From NCBI RefSeq assembly GCF_039555335.1, contig NC_092642.1, forward strand, positions 21,359,812-21,423,811: DNA of 64,000 nt. The letters are read 5' to 3'. The stretch is from Amphiura filiformis (taxonomy: Eukaryota > Echinodermata > Ophiuroidea > Amphilepidida > Amphiuridae). How positions within the stretch are numbered: position 1 is the first letter of the stretch; the number at the start of each line of letters is the position of its first letter. Positions 35,710 to 51,070 of this stretch are shown here, in pieces. The notes beneath the pieces were generated by a model, which ran no database searches, was not told the origin of the DNA, and saw only the letters and a program-made list of their open reading frames with translations. A program made the translations under genes and the position numbers.

Positions 35710-35766
<57 letters not shown>

Positions 35767-36114
35767 GATAAAAGATAGCACGGACTTGATATTTATATCA
35801 TCAAAAGTATCGAACATATATTCCTTGGTGTCAAAACGTTGTTACAACGTGCTATTTTACCAATAATAACCAACAGAGGGCGCCCGACACTGACTAACAG
35901 CCATTGCAGGTCACGATCCATTATATTACGTTTAAATTACCCGCCGCGGATTATGCGTGCCGAATCGGTAACTAGCGAAAGTCGTTTGCTCAAACGAGAT
36001 CTGCATGCACATCGACCAACTAACCTAGAGCTTTTGTGATTCATGAAGCACGAAATCAGTCGGTGACTATAATGCTAGGACACGGTAACCTTTTCGTTTG
36101 TCGTTTATGAACAC
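33934..36114 (-). repeat. U6 array monomer 6
   Basis: Complete monomer; minisatellite 34972-35550. Its U6 shares a 1-base deletion with the U6 of monomer 5. Confidence 0.95.
35661..35766 (-). ncRNA. U6: U6 spliceosomal snRNA, copy 6 (1-nt deletion)
   Basis: Shares the single C deletion of copy 5 (106 nt) but has the A4 spacer upstream. The shared lesion in adjacent copies points to local copying or to the same base-calling error. Confidence 0.93.
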
Positions 36115-37895
36115 TATATAAGCCAAGTTTTAGGCCATTGGATACAGTTAAGTAGTTATGTTAACCAAGTTTGGTGACAACGCACGTTAATTGAAGTAGG
36201 CCCTATCAGCATATCATTTAAAGGATGTTCGCCAAATTATCACCGATAGCCCCTACATGAACGAATACATGAACTAATAGTTTCATTCCAGTGAACATAA
36301 TGAACAAGTCAAAATTACACTTTTTAATTTTGTTTAATGTTTATAATTATGTCAAACTGATTAAAGTGCGGTGTCACGTTTTCGCCAGTGAAGTAGCAGT
36401 TGTGAATGTTGACTTATTAGTTCATGAGTTTCATTCTAGTAAACCTTGTGTTTTTGAGTACCATACCTATAATTATATAAATCTGCAGTTAATTCGACAC
36501 ACATATCAGAAACATGACTTGCTATCATCCATCTCTCAAAATATAGTGGAAGACAATGACTTTCAGGATTTAGATTTCATACAGCGTTTTACACACTAAA
36601 ATATGTAGGCCTTAATCATGCGCTGTGCTAATCACTGAGTCACTGTGAGATTGTGTGATACTTTCTGTCCACGTTGTCGTTGAATTTATATTTAGGCCCC
36701 ATATCACTGTGTGAAAACGGGAAATTGCATATTAAAAGCTGACAAACTGTACACTTTTTTTAAACAAGGTGTAAATAAAATAAAACTGCAGTAAAATTAC
36801 CACCACAAATTTTGGTTAAATCGCCCCATGACTTTCAGGATTTAGATTTCATACAGCGTTTTACACACTAAAATATGTAGGCCTTAATAATGCGCTGTGC
36901 TAATCACTGAGTCTATGTGAGATTGTGTGATACTTTCTGTCCACGTTGAATTTATATTTAGGCCCTTATCACTGTGTGAAAACGGGAAATTGCATATTAA
37001 AAGCTGATAAACTTCACACTTTTTTTTAAACAAGGTGTAAATAAAATAAAACTGCATTAAAATCACCACCACAAATTTGGTTAAATCGCCCCAACCATTA
37101 AAAACCCTTGGCTAATGTTTCAAACTTTTAATGTCAACCTTATGTCAATTTCAATAGACAGCACATATCAGTAGACAGCACACTGTACAGTATTTCATTC
37201 AACAATGCTATCTTCAGTAGACAGCACACTGTGCAGTATTTCATTCAACAATGTTATCTTCAGTAGACAGCACACTGTGCAGTATTTCATTCAACAATGT
37301 TATCTTCAGTAGACAGCACACTGTCCAGTATTTCATTCAACAATGTTATCTTCAGTAGACAGCACACTGTACAGTATTTCATTCAACAATGTTATCTTCA
37401 GTAGACAGCACACTGTACAGTATTTCATTCAACAATGTTATCTTCAGTAGACAGCACACTGTACAGTATTTCATTCAACAATGTTATCTTCAGTAGACAG
37501 CACACTGTGCAGTATTTCATTCAACAATGTTATCTTCAGTAGACAGCACACTGTGCAGTATTTCATTCAACAATGTTATCTTCAGTAGACAGCACACTGT
37601 ACAGTATTTCATTCAACAATGTTATCTTCAGTAGACAGCACACTGTACAGTATTTCATTCAACAATGTTATCTTCAGTAGACAGCACACTGTACAGTATT
37701 TCATTCAACAATGTTATCTTCAGTAGACAGCACAATATCTATAAATTGAAACAATTGAAAATAAATTGAAACATTTGGTACGAAAATTGAAACATCGTGT
37801 TCCAAATTGTTCCAAATGTTTCAATTTTGTCAGAAATGATTCAAAAAAAATATGGAACGCTTCACGATTTTGCGTGTCATCCTTGCGCAGGGGCC

Positions 37896-37952
<57 letters not shown>

Positions 37953-38301
37953 GATAAAAGATAGCACGGACTTGATATTTATATCATCAAAAAGTATCGA
38001 ACATATATTCCTTGGTGTCAAAACGTTGTTACAACGTGCTATTTTACCAATAATAACCAACAGAGGGCGCCCGACACTGACTAACAGCCATTGCAGGTCA
38101 CGATCCATTATATTACGTTTAAATTACCCGCCGCGGATTATGCGTGCCGAATCGGTAACTAGCGAAAGTCGTTTGCTCAAACGAGATCTGCATGCACATC
38201 GACCAACTAACCTAGAGCTTTTGTGATTCATGAAGCACGAAATCAGTCGGTGACTATAATGCTAGGACACGGTAACCTTTTCGTTTGTCGTTTATGAACA
38301 C
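36115..38301 (-). repeat. U6 array monomer 7
   Basis: Complete monomer; minisatellite 37155-37733. Confidence 0.95.
37846..37952 (-). ncRNA. U6: U6 spliceosomal snRNA, copy 7
   Basis: Array-consensus U6; A5 spacer. Confidence 0.97.
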
Positions 38302-40083
38302 TATATAAGCCAAGTTTTAGGCCATTGGATACAGTTAAGTAGTTATGTTAACCAAGTTTGGTGACAACGCACGTTAATTGAAGTAGGCCCTATCAGCATA
38401 TCATTTAAAGGATGTTCGCCAAATTATCACCGATAGCCCCTACATGAACGAATACATGAACTAATAGTTTCATTCCAGTGAACATAATGAACAAGTCAAA
38501 ATTACACTTTTTAATTTTGTTTAATGTTTATAATTATGTCAAACTGATTAAAGTGCGGTGTCACGTTTTTCGCAAGTGAAGTAGCAGTTGTGAATGTTGA
38601 CTTATTAGTTCATGAGTTTCATTCTAGTAAACCTTGTGTTTTTGAGTACCATACCTATAATTATATAAATCTGCAGTTAATTCGACACACATATCAGAAA
38701 CATGACTTGCTATCATCCATCTCTCAAAATATAGTGGAAGACAATGACTTTCAGGATTTAGATTTCATACAGCGTTTTACACACTAAAATATGTAGGCCT
38801 TAATCATGCGCTGTGCTAATCACTGAGTCACTGTGAGATTGTGTGATACTTTCTGTCCACGTTGTCGTTGAATTTATATTTAGGCCCCATATCACTGTGT
38901 GAAAACGGGAAATTGCATATTAAAAGCTGACAAACTGTACACTTTTTTTTAAACAAGGTGTAAATAAAATAAAACTGCAGTAAAATTACCACCACAAATT
39001 TTGGTTAAATCGCCCCATGACTTTCAGGATTTAGATTTCATACAGCGTTTTACACACTAAAATATGTAGGCCTTAATAATGCGCTGTGCTAATCACTGAG
39101 TCTATGTGAGATTGTGTGATACTTTCTGTCCACGTTGAATTTATATTTAGGCCCCTTATCACTGTGTGAAAACGGGAAATTGCATATTAAAGCTGATAAA
39201 CTTCACACTTTTTTAAACAAGGTGTAAATAAAATAAAACTGCATTAAAATCACCACCACAAATTTGGTTAAATCGCCCCAACCATAAAAAAACCCTTGGC
39301 TAATGTTTCAAACTTTTTAATGTCAACCTTATGTCAATTTCAATAGACAGCACATATCAGTAGACAGCACACTGTACAGTATTTCATTCAACAATGCTAT
39401 CTTCAGTAGACAGCACACTGTGCAGTATTTCATTCAACAATGTTATCTTCAGTAGACAGCACACTGTGCAGTATTTCATTCAACAATGTTATCTTCAGTA
39501 GACAGCACACTGTCCAGTATTTCATTCAACAATGTTATCTTCAGTAGACAGCACACTGTACAGTATTTCATTCAACAATGTTATCTTCAGTAGACAGCAC
39601 ACTGTACAGTATTTCATTCAACAATGTTATCTTCAGTAGACAGCACACTGTACAGTATTTCATTCAACAATGTTATCTTCAGTAGACAGCACACTGTGCA
39701 GTATTTCATTCAACAATGTTATCTTCAGTAGACAGCACACTGTGCAGTATTTCATTCAACAATGTTATCTTCAGTAGACAGCACACTGTACAGTATTTCA
39801 TTCAACAATGTTATCTTCAGTAGACAGCACACTGTACAGTATTTCATTCAACAATGTTATCTTCAGTAGACAGCACACTGTACAGTATTTCATTCAACAA
39901 TGTTATCTTCAGTAGACAGCACAATATCTATAAATTGAAACAATTGAAAATAAATTGAAACATTTGGTACGAAAATTGAAACATCGTGTTCCAAATTGTT
40001 CCAAATGTTTCAATTTTGTCAGAAATGATTCAAAAAAATATGGAACGCTTCACGATTTTGCGTGTCATCCTTGCGCAGGGGCC

Positions 40084-40140
<57 letters not shown>

Positions 40141-40489
40141 GATAAAAGATAGCACGGACTTGATATTTATATCATCAAAAAGTATCGAACATATATTCCT
40201 TGGTGTCAAAACGTTGTTACAACGTGCTATTTTACCAATAATAACCAACAGAGGGCGCCCGACACTGACTAACAGCCATTGCAGGTCACGATCCATTATA
40301 TTACGTTTAAATTACCCGCCGCGGATTATGCGTGCCGAATCGGTAACTAGCGAAAGTCGTTTGCTCAAACGAGATCTGCATGCACATCGACCAACTAACC
40401 TAGAGCTTTTGTGATTCATGAAGCACGAAATCAGTCGGTGACTATAATGCTAGGACACGGTAACCTTTTCGTTTGTCGTTTATGAACAC
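38302..40489 (-). repeat. U6 array monomer 8
   Basis: Complete monomer; minisatellite 39344-39922. Confidence 0.95.
40034..40140 (-). ncRNA. U6: U6 spliceosomal snRNA, copy 8
   Basis: Array-consensus U6; A5 spacer. Confidence 0.97.
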
Positions 40490-42269
40490 TATATAAGCCA
40501 AGTTTTAGGCCATTGGATACAGTTAAGTAGTTATGTTAACCAAGTTTGGTGACAACGCACGTTAATTGAAGTAGGCCCTATCAGCATATCATTTAAAGGA
40601 TGTTCGCCAAATTATCACCGATAGCCCCTACATGAACGAATACATGAACTAATAGTTTCATTCCAGTGAACATAATGAACAAGTCAAAATTACACTTTTT
40701 AATTTTGTTTAATGTTTATAATTATGTCAAACTGATTAAAGTGCGGTGTCACGTTTTCGCCAGTGAAGTAGCAGTTGTGAATGTTGACTTATTAGTTCAT
40801 GAGTTTCATTCTAGTAAACCTTGTGTTTTTTGAGTACCATACCTATAATTATATAAATCTGCAGTTAATTCGACACACATATCAGAAACATGACTTGCTA
40901 TCATCCATCTCTCAAAATATAGTGGAAGACAATGACTTTCAGGATTTAGATTTCATACAGCGTTTTACACACTAAAATATGTAGGCCTTAATCATGCGCT
41001 GTGCTAATCACTGAGTCACTGTGAGATTGTGTGATACTTTCTGTCCACGTTGTCGTTGAATTTATATTTAGGCCCCATATCACTGTGTGAAAACGGGAAA
41101 TTGCATATTAAAAGCTGACAAACTGTACACTTTTTTAAACAAGGTGTAAATAAAATAAAACTGCAGTAAAATTACCACCACAAATTTTGGTTAAATCGCC
41201 CCATGACTTTCAGGATTTAGATTTCATACAGCGTTTTACACACTAAAATATGTAGGCCTTAATAATGCGCTGTGCTAATCACTGAGTCTATGTGAGATTG
41301 TGTGATACTTTCTGTCCACGTTGAATTTATATTTAGGCCCCTTATCACTGTGTGAAAACGGGAAATTGCATATTAAAAGCTGATAAACTTCACACTTTTT
41401 TAAACAAGGTGTAAATAAAATAAAACTGCATTAAAATCACCACCACAAATTTGGTTAAATCGCCCCAACCATTAAAAACCCTTGGCTAATGTTTCAAACT
41501 TTTTAATGTCAACCTTATGTCAATTTCAATAGACAGCACATATCAGTAGACAGCACACTGTACAGTATTTCATTCAACAATGCTATCTTCAGTAGACAGC
41601 ACACTGTGCAGTATTTCATTCAACAATGTTATCTTCAGTAGACAGCACACTGTGCAGTATTTCATTCAACAATGTTATCTTCAGTAGACAGCACACTGTC
41701 CAGTATTTCATTCAACAATGTTATCTTCAGTAGACAGCACACTGTACAGTATTTCATTCAACAATGTTATCTTCAGTAGACAGCACACTGTACAGTATTT
41801 CATTCAACAATGTTATCTTCAGTAGACAGCACACTGTACAGTATTTCATTCAACAATGTTATCTTCAGTAGACAGCACACTGTGCAGTATTTCATTCAAC
41901 AATGTTATCTTCAGTAGACAGCACACTGTGCAGTATTTCATTCAACAATGTTATCTTCAGTAGACAGCACACTGTACAGTATTTCATTCAACAATGTTAT
42001 CTTCAGTAGACAGCACACTGTACAGTATTTCATTCAACAATGTTATCTTCAGTAGACAGCACACTGTACAGTATTTCATTCAACAATGTTATCTTCAGTA
42101 GACAGCACAATATCTATAAATTGAAACAATTGAAAATAAATTGAAACATTTGGTACGAAAATTGAAACATCGTGTTCCAAATTGTTCCAAATGTTTCAAT
42201 TTTGTCAGAAATGATTCAAAAAAATATGGAACGCTTCACGATTTTGCGTGTCATCCTTGCGTAGGGGCC

Positions 42270-42326
<57 letters not shown>

Positions 42327-42674
42327 GATAAAAGATAGCACGGACTTGATATTTATATCATCAAAAGTATCGAACATATATTCCTTGGTGTCAAAACGTT
42401 GTTACAACGTGCTATTTTACCAATAATAACCAACAGAGGGCGCCCGACACTGACTAACAGCCATTGCAGGTCACGATCCATTATATTACGTTTAAATTAC
42501 CCGCCGCGGATTATGCGTGCCGAATCGGTAACTAGCGAAAGTCGTTTGCTCAAACGAGATCTGCATGCACATCGACCAACTAACCTAGAGCTTTTGTGAT
42601 TCATGAAGCACGAAATCAGTCGGTGACTATAATGCTAGGACACGGTAACCTTTTCGTTTGTCGTTTATGAACAC
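40490..42674 (-). repeat. U6 array monomer 9
   Basis: Complete monomer; minisatellite 41530-42108. Confidence 0.95.
42220..42326 (-). ncRNA. U6: U6 spliceosomal snRNA, copy 9
   Basis: One substitution, G65A (cccctacgc instead of cccctgcgc), in the internal stem-loop region; otherwise consensus with the A4 spacer. Confidence 0.96.
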
Positions 42675-44454
42675 TATATAAGCCAAGTTTTAGGCCATTG
42701 GATACAGTTAAGTAGTTATGTTAACCAAGTTTGGTGACAACGCACGTTAATTGAAGTAGGCCCTATCAGCATATCATTTAAAGGATGTTCGCCAAATTAT
42801 CACCGATAGCCCCTACATGAACGAATACATGAACTAATAGTTTCATTCCAGTGAACATAATGAACAAGTCAAAATTACACTTTTAATTTTGTTTAATGTT
42901 TATAATTATGTCAAACTGATTAAAGTGCGGTGTCACGTTTTTCGCCAGTGAAGTAGCAGTTGTGAATGTTGACTTATTAGTTCATGAGTTTCATTCTAGT
43001 AAACCTTGTGTTTTTTGAGTACCATACCTATAATTATATAAATCTGCAGTTAATTCGACACACATATCAGAAACATGACTTGCTATCATCCATCTCTCAA
43101 AATATAGTGGAAGACAATGACTTTCAGGATTTAGATTTCATACAGCGTTTTACACACTAAAATATGTAGGCCTTAATCATGCGCTGTGCTAATCACTGAG
43201 TCACTGTGAGATTGTGTGATACTTTCTGTCCACGTTGTCGTTGAATTTATATTTAGGCCCCATATCACTGTGTGAAAACGGAAATTGCATATTAAAAGCT
43301 GACAAACTGTACACTTTTTTAAACAAGGTGTAAATAAAATAAAACTGCAGTAAAATTACCACCACAAATTTTGGTTAAATCGCCCCATGACTTTCAGGAT
43401 TTAGATTTCATACAGCGTTTTACACACTAAAATATGTAGGCCTTAATAATGCGCTGTGCTAATCACTGAGTCTATGTGAGATTGTGTGATACTTTCTGTC
43501 CACGTTGAATTTATATTTAGGCCCCTTATCACTGTGTGAAAACGGGAAATTGCATATTAAAAGCTGATAAACTTCACACTTTTTTAAACAAGGTGTAAAT
43601 AAAATAAAACTGCATTAAAATCACCACCACAAATTTGGTTAAATCGCCCCAACCATTAAAAAACCCTTGGCTAATGTTTCAAACTTTTTAATGTCAACCT
43701 TATGTCAATTTCAATAGACAGCACATATCAGTAGACAGCACACTGTACAGTATTTCATTCAACAATGCTATCTTCAGTAGACAGCACACTGTGCAGTATT
43801 TCATTCAACAATGTTATCTTCAGTAGACAGCACACTGTGCAGTATTTCATTCAACAATGTTATCTTCAGTAGACAGCACACTGTCCAGTATTTCATTCAA
43901 CAATGTTATCTTCAGTAGACAGCACACTGTACAGTATTTCATTCAACAATGTTATCTTCAGTAGACAGCACACTGTACAGTATTTCATTCAACAATGTTA
44001 TCTTCAGTAGACAGCACACTGTACAGTATTTCATTCAACAATGTTATCTTCAGTAGACAGCACACTGTGCAGTATTTCATTCAACAATGTTATCTTCAGT
44101 AGACAGCACACTGTGCAGTATTTCATTCAACAATGTTATCTTCAGTAGACAGCACACTGTACAGTATTTCATTCAACAATGTTATCTTCAGTAGACAGCA
44201 CACTGTACAGTATTTCATTCAACAATGTTATCTTCAGTAGACAGCACACTGTACAGTATTTCATTCAACAATGTTATCTTCAGTAGACAGCACAATATCT
44301 ATAAATTGAAACAATTGAAAATAAATTGAAACATTTGGTACGAAAATTGAAACATCGTGTTCCAAATTGTTCCAAATGTTTCAATTTTGTCAGAAATGAT
44401 TCAAAAAAATATGGAACGCTTCACGATTTTGCGTGTCATCCTTGCGCAGGGGCC

Positions 44455-44511
<57 letters not shown>

Positions 44512-44859
44512 GATAAAAGATAGCACGGACTTGATATTTATATCATCAAAAGTATCGAACATATATTCCTTGGTGTCAAAACGTTGTTACAACGTGCTAT
44601 TTTACCAATAATAACCAACAGAGGGCGCCCGACACTGACTAACAGCCATTGCAGGTCACGATCCATTATATTACGTTTAAATTACCCGCCGCGGATTATG
44701 CGTGCCGAATCGGTAACTAGCGAAAGTCGTTTGCTCAAACGAGATCTGCATGCACATCGACCAACTAACCTAGAGCTTTTGTGATTCATGAAGCACGAAA
44801 TCAGTCGGTGACTATAATGCTAGGACACGGTAACCTTTTCGTTTGTCGTTTATGAACAC
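42675..44859 (-). repeat. U6 array monomer 10
   Basis: Complete monomer; minisatellite 43715-44293. Confidence 0.95.
44405..44511 (-). ncRNA. U6: U6 spliceosomal snRNA, copy 10
   Basis: Array-consensus U6; A4 spacer. Confidence 0.97.
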
Positions 44860-46641
44860 TATATAAGCCAAGTTTTAGGCCATTGGATACAGTTAAGTAG
44901 TTATGTTAACCAAGTTTGGTGACAACGCACGTTAATTGAAGTAGGCCCTATCAGCATATCATTTAAAGGATGTTCGCCAAATTATCACCGATAGCCCCTA
45001 CATGAACGAATACATGAACTAATAGTTTCATTCCAGTGAACATAATGAACAAGTCAAAATTACACTTTTTAATTTTGTTTAATGTTTATAATTATGTCAA
45101 ACTGATTAAAGTGCGGTGTCACGTTTTTCGCCAGTGAAGTAGCAGTTGTGAATGTTGACTTATTAGTTCATGAGTTTCATTCTAGTAAACCTTGTGTTTT
45201 TTGAGTACCATACCTATAATTATATAAATCTGCAGTTAATTCGACACACATATCAGAAACATGACTTGCTATCATCCATCTCTCAAAATATAGTGGAAGA
45301 CAATGACTTTCAGGATTTAGATTTCATACAGCGTTTTACACACTAAAATATGTAGGCCTTAATCATGCGCTGTGCTAATCACTGAGTCACTGTGAGATTG
45401 TGTGATACTTTCTGTCCACGTTGTCGTTGAATTTATATTTAGGCCCCATATCACTGTGTGAAAACGGGAAATTGCATATTAAAAGCTGACAAACTGTACA
45501 CTTTTTTAAACAAGGTGTAAATAAAATAAAACTGCAGTAAAATTACCACCACAAATTTTGGTTAAATCGCCCCATGACTTTCAGGATTTAGATTTCATAC
45601 AGCGTTTTACACACTAAAATATGTAGGCCTTAATAATGCGCTGTGCTAATCACTGAGTCTATGTGAGATTGTGTGATACTTTCTGTCCACGTTGAATTTA
45701 TATTTAGGCCCCTTATCACTGTGTGAACACGGGAAATTGCATATTAAAAGCTGATAAACTTCACACTTTTTTAAACAAGGTGTAAATAAAATAAAACTGC
45801 ATTAAAATCACCACCACAAATTTGGTTAAATCGCCCCAACCATTAAAAAACCCTTGGCTAATGTTTCAAACTTTTTAATGTCAACCTTATGTCAATTTCA
45901 ATAGACAGCACATATCAGTAGACAGCACACTGTACAGTATTTCATTCAACAATGCTATCTTCAGTAGACAGCACACTGTGCAGTATTTCATTCAACAATG
46001 TTATCTTCAGTAGACAGCACACTGTGCAGTATTTCATTCAACAATGTTATCTTCAGTAGACAGCACACTGTCCAGTATTTCATTCAACAATGTTATCTTC
46101 AGTAGACAGCACACTGTACAGTATTTCATTCAACAATGTTATCTTCAGTAGACAGCACACTGTACAGTATTTCATTCAACAATGTTATCTTCAGTAGACA
46201 GCACACTGTACAGTATTTCATTCAACAATGTTATCTTCAGTAGACAGCACACTGTGCAGTATTTCATTCAACAATGTTATCTTCAGTAGACAGCACACTG
46301 TGCAGTATTTCATTCAACAATGTTATCTTCAGTAGACAGCACACTGTACAGTATTTCATTCAACAATGTTATCTTCAGTAGACAGCACACTGTACAGTAT
46401 TTCATTCAACAATGTTATCTTCAGTAGACAGCACACTGTACAGTATTTCATTCAACAATGTTATCTTCAGTAGACAGCACAATATCTATAAATTGAAACA
46501 ATTGAAAATAAATTGAAACATTTGGTACGAAAATTGAAACATCGTGTTCCAAATTGTTCCAAATGTTTCAATTTTGTCAGAAATGATTCAAAAAAATATG
46601 GAACGCTTCACGATTTTGCGTGTCATCCTTGCGCAGGGGCC

Positions 46642-46698
<57 letters not shown>

Positions 46699-47046
46699 GA
46701 TAAAAGATAGCACGGACTTGATATTTATATCATCAAAAGTATCGAACATATATTCCTTGGTGTCAAAACGTTGTTACAACGTGCTATTTTACCAATAATA
46801 ACCAACAGAGGGCGCCCGACACTGACTAACAGCCATTGCAGGTCACGATCCATTATATTACGTTTAAATTACCCGCCGCGGATTATGCGTGCCGAATCGG
46901 TAACTAGCGAAAGTCGTTTGCTCAAACGAGATCTGCATGCACATCGACCAACTAACCTAGAGCTTTTGTGATTCATGAAGCACGAAATCAGTCGGTGACT
47001 ATAATGCTAGGACACGGTAACCTTTTCGTTTGTCGTTTATGAACAC
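44860..47046 (-). repeat. U6 array monomer 11
   Basis: Complete monomer; minisatellite 45902-46480. Confidence 0.95.
46592..46698 (-). ncRNA. U6: U6 spliceosomal snRNA, copy 11
   Basis: Array-consensus U6; A4 spacer. Confidence 0.97.
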
Positions 47047-48829
47047 TATATAAGCCAAGTTTTAGGCCATTGGATACAGTTAAGTAGTTATGTTAACCAA
47101 GTTTGGTGACAACGCACGTTAATTGAAGTAGGCCCTATCAGCATATCATTTAAAGGATGTTCGCCAAATTATCACCGATAGCCCCTACATGAACGAATAC
47201 ATGAACTAATAGTTTCATTCCAGTGAACATAATGAACAAGTCAAAATTACACTTTTTAATTTTGTTTAATGTTTATAATTATGTCAAACTGATTAAAGTG
47301 CGGTGTCACGTTTTTCGCCAGTGAAGTAGCAGTTGTGAATGTTGACTTATTAGTTCATGAGTTTCATTCTAGTAAACCTTGTGTTTTTGAGTACCATACC
47401 TATAATTATATAAATCTGCAGTTAATTCGACACACATATCAGAAACATGACTTGCTATCATCCATCTCTCAAAATATAGTGGAAGACAATGACTTTCAGG
47501 ATTTAGATTTCATACAGCGTTTTACACACTAAAATATGTAGGCCTTAATCATGCGCTGTGCTAATCACTGAGTCACTGTGAGATTGTGTGATACTTTCTG
47601 TCCACGTTGTCGTTGAATTTATATTTAGGCCCCATATCACTGTGTGAAAACGGGAAATTGCATATTAAAAGCTGACAAACTGTACACTTTTTTTTTAAAC
47701 AAGGTGTAAATAAAATAAAACTGCAGTAAAATTACCACCACAAATTTTGGTTAAATCGCCCCATGACTTTCAGGATTTAGATTTCATACAGCGTTTTACA
47801 CACTAAAATATGTAGGCCTTAATAATGCGCTGTGCTAATCACTGAGTCTATGTGAGATTGTGTGATACTTTCTGTCCACGTTGAATTTATATTTAGGCCC
47901 CTTATCACTGTGTGAAAACGGGAAATTGCATATTAAAAGCTGATAAACTTCACACTTTTTTAAACAAGGTGTAAATAAAATAAAACTGCATTAAAATCAC
48001 CACCACAAATTTGGTTAAATCGCCCCAACCATTAAAAACCCTTGGCTAATGTTTCAAACTTTTTAATGTCAACCTTATGTCAATTTCAATAGACAGCACA
48101 TATCAGTAGACAGCACACTGTACAGTATTTCATTCAACAATGCTATCTTCAGTAGACAGCACACTGTGCAGTATTTCATTCAACAATGTTATCTTCAGTA
48201 GACAGCACACTGTGCAGTATTTCATTCAACAATGTTATCTTCAGTAGACAGCACACTGTCCAGTATTTCATTCAACAATGTTATCTTCAGTAGACAGCAC
48301 ACTGTACAGTATTTCATTCAACAATGTTATCTTCAGTAGACAGCACACTGTACAGTATTTCATTCAACAATGTTATCTTCAGTAGACAGCACACTGTACA
48401 GTATTTCATTCAACAATGTTATCTTCAGTAGACAGCACACTGTGCAGTATTTCATTCAACAATGTTATCTTCAGTAGACAGCACACTGTGCAGTATTTCA
48501 TTCAACAATGTTATCTTCAGTAGACAGCACACTGTACAGTATTTCATTCAACAATGTTATCTTCAGTAGACAGCACACTGTACAGTATTTCATTCAACAA
48601 TGTTATCTTCAGTAGACAGCACACTGTACAGTATTTCATTCAACAATGTTATCTTCAGTAGACAGCACAATATCTATAAATTGAAACAATTGAAAATAAA
48701 TTGAAACATTTGGTACGAAAATTGAAACATCGTGTTCCAAATTGTTCCAAATGTTTCAATTTTGTCAGAAATGATTCAAAAAAATATGGAACGCTTCACG
48801 ATTTTGCGTGTCATCCTTGCGCAGGGGCC

Positions 48830-48886
<57 letters not shown>

Positions 48887-49235
48887 GATAAAAGATAGCA
48901 CGGACTTGATATTTATATCATCAAGAGGTATCGAACATATATTCCTTGGTGTCAAAACGTTGTTACAACGTGCTATTTTACCAATAATAACCAACAGAGG
49001 GCGCCCGACACTGACTAACAGCCATTGCAGGTCACGATCCATTATATTACGTTTAAATTACCCGCCGCGGATTATGCGTGCCGAATCGGTAACTAGCGAA
49101 AGTCGTTTGCTCAAACGAGATCTGCATGCACATCGACCAACTAACCTAGAGCTTTTGTGATTCATGAAGCACGAAATCAGTCGGTGACTATAATGCTAGG
49201 ACACGGTAACCTTTTCGTTTGTCGTTTATGAACAC
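47047..49235 (-). repeat. U6 array monomer 12
   Basis: Complete monomer; minisatellite 48090-48668. The U6 PSE-TATA spacer carries catcaagaggt instead of the usual catcaaaagt. Confidence 0.95.
48780..48886 (-). ncRNA. U6: U6 spliceosomal snRNA, copy 12
   Basis: Array-consensus U6; the upstream PSE-TATA spacer carries the unique variant noted for monomer 12. Confidence 0.97.
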
Positions 49236-51017
49236 TATATAAGCCAAGTTTTAGGCCATTGGATACAGTTAAGTAGTTATGTTAACCAAGTTTGGTGACA
49301 ACGCACGTTAATTGAAGTAGGCCCTATCAGCATATCATTTAAAGGATGTTCGCCAAATTATCACCGATAGCCCCTACATGAACGAATACATGAACTAATA
49401 GTTTCATTCCAGTGAACATAATGAACAAGTCAAAATTACACTTTTTAATTTTGTTTAATGTTTATAATTATGTCAAACTGATTAAAGTGCGGTGTCACGT
49501 TTTTCGCCAGTGAAGTAGCAGTTGTGAATGTTGACTTATTAGTTCATGAGTTTCATTCTAGTAAACCTTGTGTTTTTTGAGTACCATACCTATAATTATA
49601 TAAATCTGCAGTTAATTCGACACACATATCAGAAACATGACTTGCTATCATCCATCTCTCAAAATATAGTGGAAGACAATGACTTTCAGGATTTAGATTT
49701 CATACAGCGTTTTACACACTAAAATATGTAGGCCTTAATCATGCGCTGTGCTAATCACTGAGTCACTGTGAGATTGTGTGATACTTTCTGTCCACGTTGT
49801 CGTTGAATTTATATTTAGGCCCCATATCACTGTGTGAAAACGGGAAATTGCATATTAAAAGCTGACAAACTGTACACTTTTTTAAACAAGGTGTAAATAA
49901 AATAAAACTGCAGTAAAATTACCACCACAAATTTTGGTTAAATCGCCCCATGACTTTCAGGATTTAGATTTCATACAGCGTTTTACACACTAAAATATGT
50001 AGGCCTTAATAATGCGCTGTGCTAATCACTGAGTCTATGTGAGATTGTGTGATACTTTCTGTCCACGTTGAATTTATATTTAGGCCCCTTATCACTGTGT
50101 GAAAACGGGAAATTGCATATTAAAAGCTGATAAACTTCACACTTTTTTAAACAAGGTGTAAATAAAATAAAACTGCATTAAAATCACCACCACAAATTTG
50201 GTTAAATCGCCCCAACCATTAAAAACCCTTGGCTAATGTTTCAAACTTTTTAATGTCAACCTTATGTCAATTTCAATAGACAGCACATATCAGTAGACAG
50301 CACACTGTACAGTATTTCATTCAACAATGCTATCTTCAGTAGACAGCACACTGTGCAGTATTTCATTCAACAATGTTATCTTCAGTAGACAGCACACTGT
50401 GCAGTATTTCATTCAACAATGTTATCTTCAGTAGACAGCACACTGTCCAGTATTTCATTCAACAATGTTATCTTCAGTAGACAGCACACTGTACAGTATT
50501 TCATTCAACAATGTTATCTTCAGTAGACAGCACACTGTACAGTATTTCATTCAACAATGTTATCTTCAGTAGACAGCACACTGTACAGTATTTCATTCAA
50601 CAATGTTATCTTCAGTAGACAGCACACTGTGCAGTATTTCATTCAACAATGTTATCTTCAGTAGACAGCACACTGTGCAGTATTTCATTCAACAATGTTA
50701 TCTTCAGTAGACAGCACACTGTACAGTATTTCATTCAACAATGTTATCTTCAGTAGACAGCACACTGTACAGTATTTCATTCAACAATGTTATCTTCAGT
50801 AGACAGCACACTGTACAGTATTTCATTCAACAATGTTATCTTCAGTAGACAGCACAATATCTATAAATTGAAACAATTGAAAATAAATTGAAACATTTGG
50901 TACGAAAATTGAAACATCGTGTTCCAAATTGTTCCAAATGTTTCAATTTTGTCAGAAATGATTCAAAAAAAATATGGAACGCTTCACGATTTTGCGTGTC
51001 ATCCTTGCGCAGGGGCC

Positions 51018-51070
<53 letters not shown>

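Noticed and set aside
36291-36599. 102-codon open frame in the monomer leader (also at 51599)
   Set aside because: It is broken by one- or two-base T-run differences in most other monomers, so it is not under coding constraint.
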